A program made the position numbers and the translations under genes. A DNA stretch of 23,495 nt. Origin: a virus. The first letter of the stretch is position 1; each line of letters opens with the position of its first letter. Location: positions 1 through 23,495 of IMG/VR virus record IMGVR_UViG_3300025645_000460; one strand, written 5' to 3'. The notes under the pieces are model-generated. The model saw only the letters and a list, made by a program, of their open reading frames with translations. It did not search any database and was not told the DNA's origin. Of this stretch, positions 21,202 to 23,495 are shown one piece after another.

Positions 21202-21989
21202 TTTAGTGCCTCCTTCAATGCCATTACATCTTTTTCATTCTTGTACTTGATGTCATCACCAAGCCTCAGTGCTTTAGTTGGTAACCCTGTCCAGCATTCA
21301 ACCTGGCGCTTAAAGTCTATAGTCTTGTTAGCAGCATCAGGGTCTAACGCTATGATAACATTGGAGTAATTAGATATAAACTCCATGTGCGCTGGGCCTA
21401 AAGATGTACCTAGGATAGCCATACCTGTAGTACCACGTGATACTTTTGCAACAGTTATGGCACTGATAACATCTTCTAGGATTACAACGGAACCATTGGG
21501 TTCACCAACTACATACTCGTATACTACAGCCTTGCCCGTGTAACGCAACCACTTTGGTATAGCACCAGATAGGCTACGACCATTAGCATCAATCATCCTA
21601 CCCTTGTGATAGATAGGGAATACTGCTCTCTTATCCTTCAGGTCAAACAACAAGGGTATGTCACCCAAGTCCCACTTATCCTTAAAGGTATTGAGTAAAC
21701 TGTTACCATTCCCAGGATACACCATACTTAAAGGTATTTCCATAGTAGGTAGTTCAATAGTTGGCTTACTATTTGCTCTATGTTTCAAACGCTTAGCTAT
21801 GTCAGCAGCAGTCATGACTCCACTAACAGCACCACGTGTACCACACCCTAACTTGTAACAGTTGTACACAACAAAGCCTAGGTCATTAGATGCGGTAAGA
21901 GTGTTAAACCCACCGCAAGCAGGGCAGTTCAGGCGTTTACGTTCCCCATCACGGAGATCCCAGTCCAATACTATCTTTCTTATATCCAT
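21195..21989 (-). CDS. DNA primase (zinc-binding and TOPRIM)
   Basis: The protein has 264 residues. A zinc ribbon lies near the N terminus (Cys22, Cys25, Cys44, Cys49: LNCPACGG ... YNCYKLGCG), as in T7 gp4 and DnaG primases. A TOPRIM-like core follows: Glu in VVILEDVISA (about 167-176) and the Asp pair in VIIALDPDA (about 214-222). It makes RNA primers for lagging-strand synthesis. In T7 the primase is fused to the helicase; here the helicase is a separate gene about 1 kb downstream with small genes between. The end overlaps the next gene by 7 bases. Confidence 0.88.
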   Translation of the reverse strand: MDIRKIVLDWDLRDGERKRLNCPACGGFNTLTASNDLGFVVYNCYKLGCGTRGAVSGVMTAADIAKRLKHRANSKPTIELPTMEIPLSMVYPGNGNSLLNTFKDKWDLGDIPLLFDLKDKRAVFPIYHKGRMIDANGRSLSGAIPKWLRYTGKAVVYEYVVGEPNGSVVILEDVISAITVAKVSRGTTGMAILGTSLGPAHMEFISNYSNVIIALDPDAANKTIDFKRQVECWTGLPTKALRLGDDIKYKNEKDVMALKEALKW

Positions 21990-21994
21990 AATGT

Positions 21995-22186
21995 TTACCT
22001 ATAGTCCTTCGCCTCTTGTATGGTGGCATCAATGTATGCTGATACGTAGTAAGAGTCATCATTATTCTTGAGGTAAGATTTTAGAGCAATCAAGTTATCC
22101 ACTAACATGCTAACCTTATCTTCTGCTATCATAGCTCGTTCAGCCCACTCCTCTTTGGTTGCTGCGTCTACTCGGTAATCACTCAT
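21995..22186 (-). CDS. Small helical protein, 63 residues, unknown
   Basis: The protein begins MSDYRVDAATKEEWAERAM and has two likely helices (10-40 and 48-60) of the form DKVSMLVDNLIALKSYL. It is acidic overall. The start overlaps the upstream stop by 8 bases (ATGAGTGA). It lies 5 bases before the primase gene and is translated in line with it. No motif or family is recognised. It might be a primase-operon regulator, but nothing in the sequence shows this. Confidence 0.55.
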   Translation of the reverse strand: MSDYRVDAATKEEWAERAMIAEDKVSMLVDNLIALKSYLKNNDDSYYVSAYIDATIQEAKDYR

Positions 22187-22376
22187 AGTCTTTCACTCCA
22201 TGCTTCTCAATGTCTTTCAACACAGTTTTAAGCAGCCACTTGATGTCAGCTTTGTCCTGTCCCTGGACCCTTACAGGTTCTATAGTCCAACCGTTACCTT
22301 CGTAGAACTCATGTATGCCATACCAGACCTTATCGTCAGGTTCCGTGTGCTTCATTAGTTGGTAGTGCCAAGTCAT
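22179..22376 (-). CDS. Small hypothetical protein, 65 residues
   Basis: The protein begins MTWHYQLMKHTEPDDKVWYG. A compact alpha/beta pattern is seen: aromatic-rich strands (HYQLMK, VWYGIHEFY, GWTIEPV) followed by a charged helix (ADIKWLLKTVLKDIEKHG). This HYQxMxH...W..HE.Y sequence resembles small phage proteins of unknown function I have met before. The start has GAGGGAGA upstream and one of four near-identical initiation sequences of this region, so the ATG at 22376 is preferred over the ATG 7 codons later. It overlaps the upstream gene by 41 bases. Confidence 0.6.
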   Translation of the reverse strand: MTWHYQLMKHTEPDDKVWYGIHEFYEGNGWTIEPVRVQGQDKADIKWLLKTVLKDIEKHGVKDYE

Positions 22377-22692
22377 TCTGTTTCTCCCTCAGTACATAAG
22401 TGATACCATCAATTACGATCTCTTTTCCAGCACAGGTAGCCTTAGTAGTAGCTTCTTTATGTTCTTGTTCTGTTAGAGGTGTATCGTTTAGGTAGTAAGC
22501 CTTGTAACCACCAGACCCCTCAATAGCTGGACCATCCTCACGGTGTAGTTTATCGTTCAGATACCACTCCGTAGTGCCACTAGCGAGTTCAAGAGCTGGA
22601 CCATCCTCACGGTGCAGCCTATCGTTTAGGAACCAATACTTAGTGCCATCAGGGTATACTTTTACTGTGTACTTAATTATTTTGTTAGTCAT
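22336..22692 (-). CDS. LHREDGPA-repeat protein, 118 residues
   Basis: The start is the ATG at 22692 with GGGGAGA upstream; a longer frame runs further but only mirrors the Ala-rich gene in another frame. Two tandem 23-residue repeats end in LND(R/K)LHREDGPA, with a partial third (YYLNDTPLTEQEH). The DNA copies share a 21-base stretch starting 69 bases apart. The repeats resemble short Trp/Tyr-rich strand repeats (for example WYLNGKxHREDGPA) found in phage and giant-virus proteins, whose function I do not know. They may form a small beta repeat used for binding. The C-terminal part (about 80-118) has a short strand and a charged tail. It is an early accessory gene. Confidence 0.7.
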   Translation of the reverse strand: MTNKIIKYTVKVYPDGTKYWFLNDRLHREDGPALELASGTTEWYLNDKLHREDGPAIEGSGGYKAYYLNDTPLTEQEHKEATTKATCAGKEIVIDGITYVLREKQNDLALPTNEAHGT

Positions 22693-22693
22693 T

Positions 22694-22927
22694 CTATTTC
22701 TCCCCTTGATATTTTCGTTTAGCATCCTCGGCAGCCCAAGCCTCAGCACGAGCAGCATAAGCAGCCTCACGAGCGGCATAAGCATCCTCGGCAGCAACAT
22801 AAGCATCAGCACGAGCAGCATCAGCAGCAGCAGAAGCTGCAGCACGAGCAGTATAAGCAGCATTGGCAGCATCATAAGCTGCTTCAGCAGCATTACGAGC
22901 AGCTTTCAGGTCTTCAAGTTTAGTCAT
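22694..22927 (-). CDS. Ala-rich coiled-coil protein, 77 residues, intact tandem copy
   Basis: The protein begins MTKLEDLKAARNAAEAAYDA and is about 45% Ala with Arg, Asp, Glu and Tyr in regular spacing; it should be one long helix or coiled coil. It ends KYQGEK, where these codons also supply the GGGGAGA ribosome site of the next gene. An incomplete copy with the same start (MTKLEELKAA) and a related end lies immediately upstream, so the pair is a tandem duplication. There is no known family; low complexity makes homology searches unreliable. The spacing and strong start suggest it is translated. Confidence 0.65.
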   Translation of the reverse strand: MTKLEDLKAARNAAEAAYDAANAAYTARAAASAAADAARADAYVAAEDAYAAREAAYAARAEAWAAEDAKRKYQGEK

Positions 22928-23104
22928 TTTGTTTCTCCTCTTGGTATTTTAGCTCAGTATCATAATCAGCATACCAAGCAGCATTAGCAGCCGTGCAGCA
23001 GTACAAGCAGCGTTAGCAGTAGCAACACGAGAAGCATAAGCAGTATCATGGGCAGCATCATGGGCAAAATCATGGGCAGCTTTTAGTTCTTCAAGTTTAG
23101 TCAT
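22920..23104 (-). pseudogene. Frameshifted tandem copy of the Ala-rich gene
   Basis: From the ATG at 23104 the frame reads MTKLEELKAAHDFAHDAAHD, then Ala-rich to ...NAACTAAR, after which it changes into hydrophobic LLMLLGMLIMILS and stops at 22949. In the adjacent frame the Ala-rich sequence continues as AANAAWYADYDTELKYQEEK, the counterpart of AAYAARAEAWAAEDAKRKYQGEK in the intact copy, and ends at 22920. A single missing base near 22987 explains the break (CGG-GCT-GCT would restore it). Either the gene is decayed, or the 51-residue product with a hydrophobic tail is used. The sequence and the ribosome site GGAGA before the start look otherwise intact. No slippery heptamer was seen. Confidence 0.7.
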
Positions 23105-23181
23105 TTTGTTTCTCCAATCATCTGTTCATCAGGGTCGTCACGGATTGATCAGTAGTATGACCCACAAGTCATATCAGTGGT

Positions 23182-23495
23182 TTATGATCTACAGGCCATT
23201 AAGGCAGCCCACGACACTGGAAACAATTCAGACATCTTCTTGCTAATGTCATCTGCAACTAACCGTGTCTCGTATTGTGTATCACTAGCACAACGTAAGC
23301 GGCACATGTCTGCAAAGGCATCGAGGCTACCAGACCAATACCACTCAGTCATTGTAGACTGTGGCAGCACCATACGGGCTTGCTCGGGTGCTACGCCATC
23401 GTCCAGCAGCTTCTTGTATAGTTCTAATGGTTGCTCCATGCCATAATAGGCGAAGTCATAATAGAGAGTATAGGAAGTCACCTCACCCTCAGACC
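23182..23495 (-). CDS. thyX: FAD-dependent thymidylate synthase ThyX, C-terminal part (5' end outside window)
   Basis: The frame is open to the right edge, so only about the last 104 residues are visible. A GTG at 23481 lies inside the frame and is not the start. The conserved ThyX C-terminal region is present: GVAPEQARMVLPQSTMTEWY (a version of the G-x-x-x-E-x-A-R-x-x-L-P block), then RLRCASDTQYETRLVAD (the lower substrate-binding and flavin part) and the closing PVSWAAL helix. The RHRxxSxNxxSxR signature lies upstream of the window. The enzyme methylates dUMP to dTMP using methylenetetrahydrofolate and reduced flavin, and in phages it keeps dTMP supply independent of host ThyA. The gap to the Ala-rich genes (23105-23181) holds no frame. 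Confidence 0.92.
   Translation of the reverse strand, partial: SEGEVTSYTLYYDFAYYGMEQPLELYKKLLDDGVAPEQARMVLPQSTMTEWYWSGSLDAFADMCRLRCASDTQYETRLVADDISKKMSELFPVSWAALMACRS

Larger units (their letters stand above)
22371..23117 (-). repeat. Four copies of a translation-initiation cassette
   Basis: The starts at 23104, 22927, 22692 and 22376 share GGAGAAA-Y-A-R-AATGACT, a run of 17 bases with only two variable positions, though the genes behind the last two are unrelated to each other. For 23104 and 22927 the match extends a further 13 bases into the coding part with one difference. The cassettes show how the genes were copied or kept strong. Confidence 0.65.

Noticed and set aside
22693-22893. Leu/Met-rich N-terminal extension of the LHREDGPA protein
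   Set aside because: It is the out-of-frame shadow of the Ala-rich gene (GCx codons read as Leu or Met). A strong ribosome site marks the real start at 22692.
22694-23104. CRISPR-like or short tandem DNA repeat in the Ala-rich region
   Set aside because: The repetitive look comes from GC(A/T) alanine codons. There are no fixed-length repeats with unique spacers.

Overview
The window is part of a tailed, podovirus-like bacteriophage genome. It has two convergent gene blocks, dense packing with 1-8 base start/stop overlaps, and no host housekeeping genes. The gene set is class II (B12-dependent) ribonucleotide reductase, ThyX, PhoH, MazG, T7-type endonuclease I, family A DNA polymerase, and a primase separate from its helicase. 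It recalls roseophage SIO1 and the 'cobavirus' group (Zobellviridae) of marine alphaproteobacteria. That placement is from memory of gene content, not from a search. No phage RNA polymerase is seen here, and several near-consensus sigma70-type promoters suggest that host RNA polymerase reads these genes.

Rightward block (1-9679). It starts with a lysis cassette: the C-terminal part of an M15-type endolysin, two small membrane proteins (holin candidates), and a lipoprotein with a C-terminal membrane segment (spanin, perhaps unimolecular) that overlaps the second membrane gene in another frame. A promoter and a possible ribosome-site-masking hairpin follow. Then comes a HlyC-like lysine acyltransferase gene and a set of probable ejection or internal virion proteins: an Ala/Gln-rich protein with a 22-residue repeat, a lytic transglycosylase, two unassigned proteins and an 1116-residue protein. 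The block ends at a strong hairpin terminator at 9699-9731.

Leftward block (23495 down to 9817), in transcription order: ThyX (C-terminal part), a frameshifted Ala-rich gene and its intact tandem copy, a LHREDGPA-repeat protein, small unknown genes, primase, more small genes (one of only 29 codons), DnaB-type helicase, DNA polymerase, a possible ssDNA-binding protein, a Cas4/RecB-like nuclease, endonuclease I, a DUF5664-like protein, a 57-residue gene, MazG, ribonucleotide reductase, glutaredoxin, tRNA-Arg(UCU), a 48-nt anticodon-less tRNA-like element, a PD-(D/E)XK-like protein, PhoH, and an 80-residue protein resembling the Acb2/Tad1 hairpin family behind its own promoter. The block replicates and recombines phage DNA and supplies deoxynucleotides: RNR is reduced by glutaredoxin or a similar donor, ThyX makes dTMP, and MazG and DUF5664 trim NTP pools.

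Points most worth a second look: the acyltransferase in the virion block, the anticodon-less tRNA-like element, the Acb2/Tad1-like gene under a dyad promoter, a possible small RNA between the two blocks, the hairpin before the acyltransferase gene, and the duplicated Ala-rich gene with a clean one-base frameshift.
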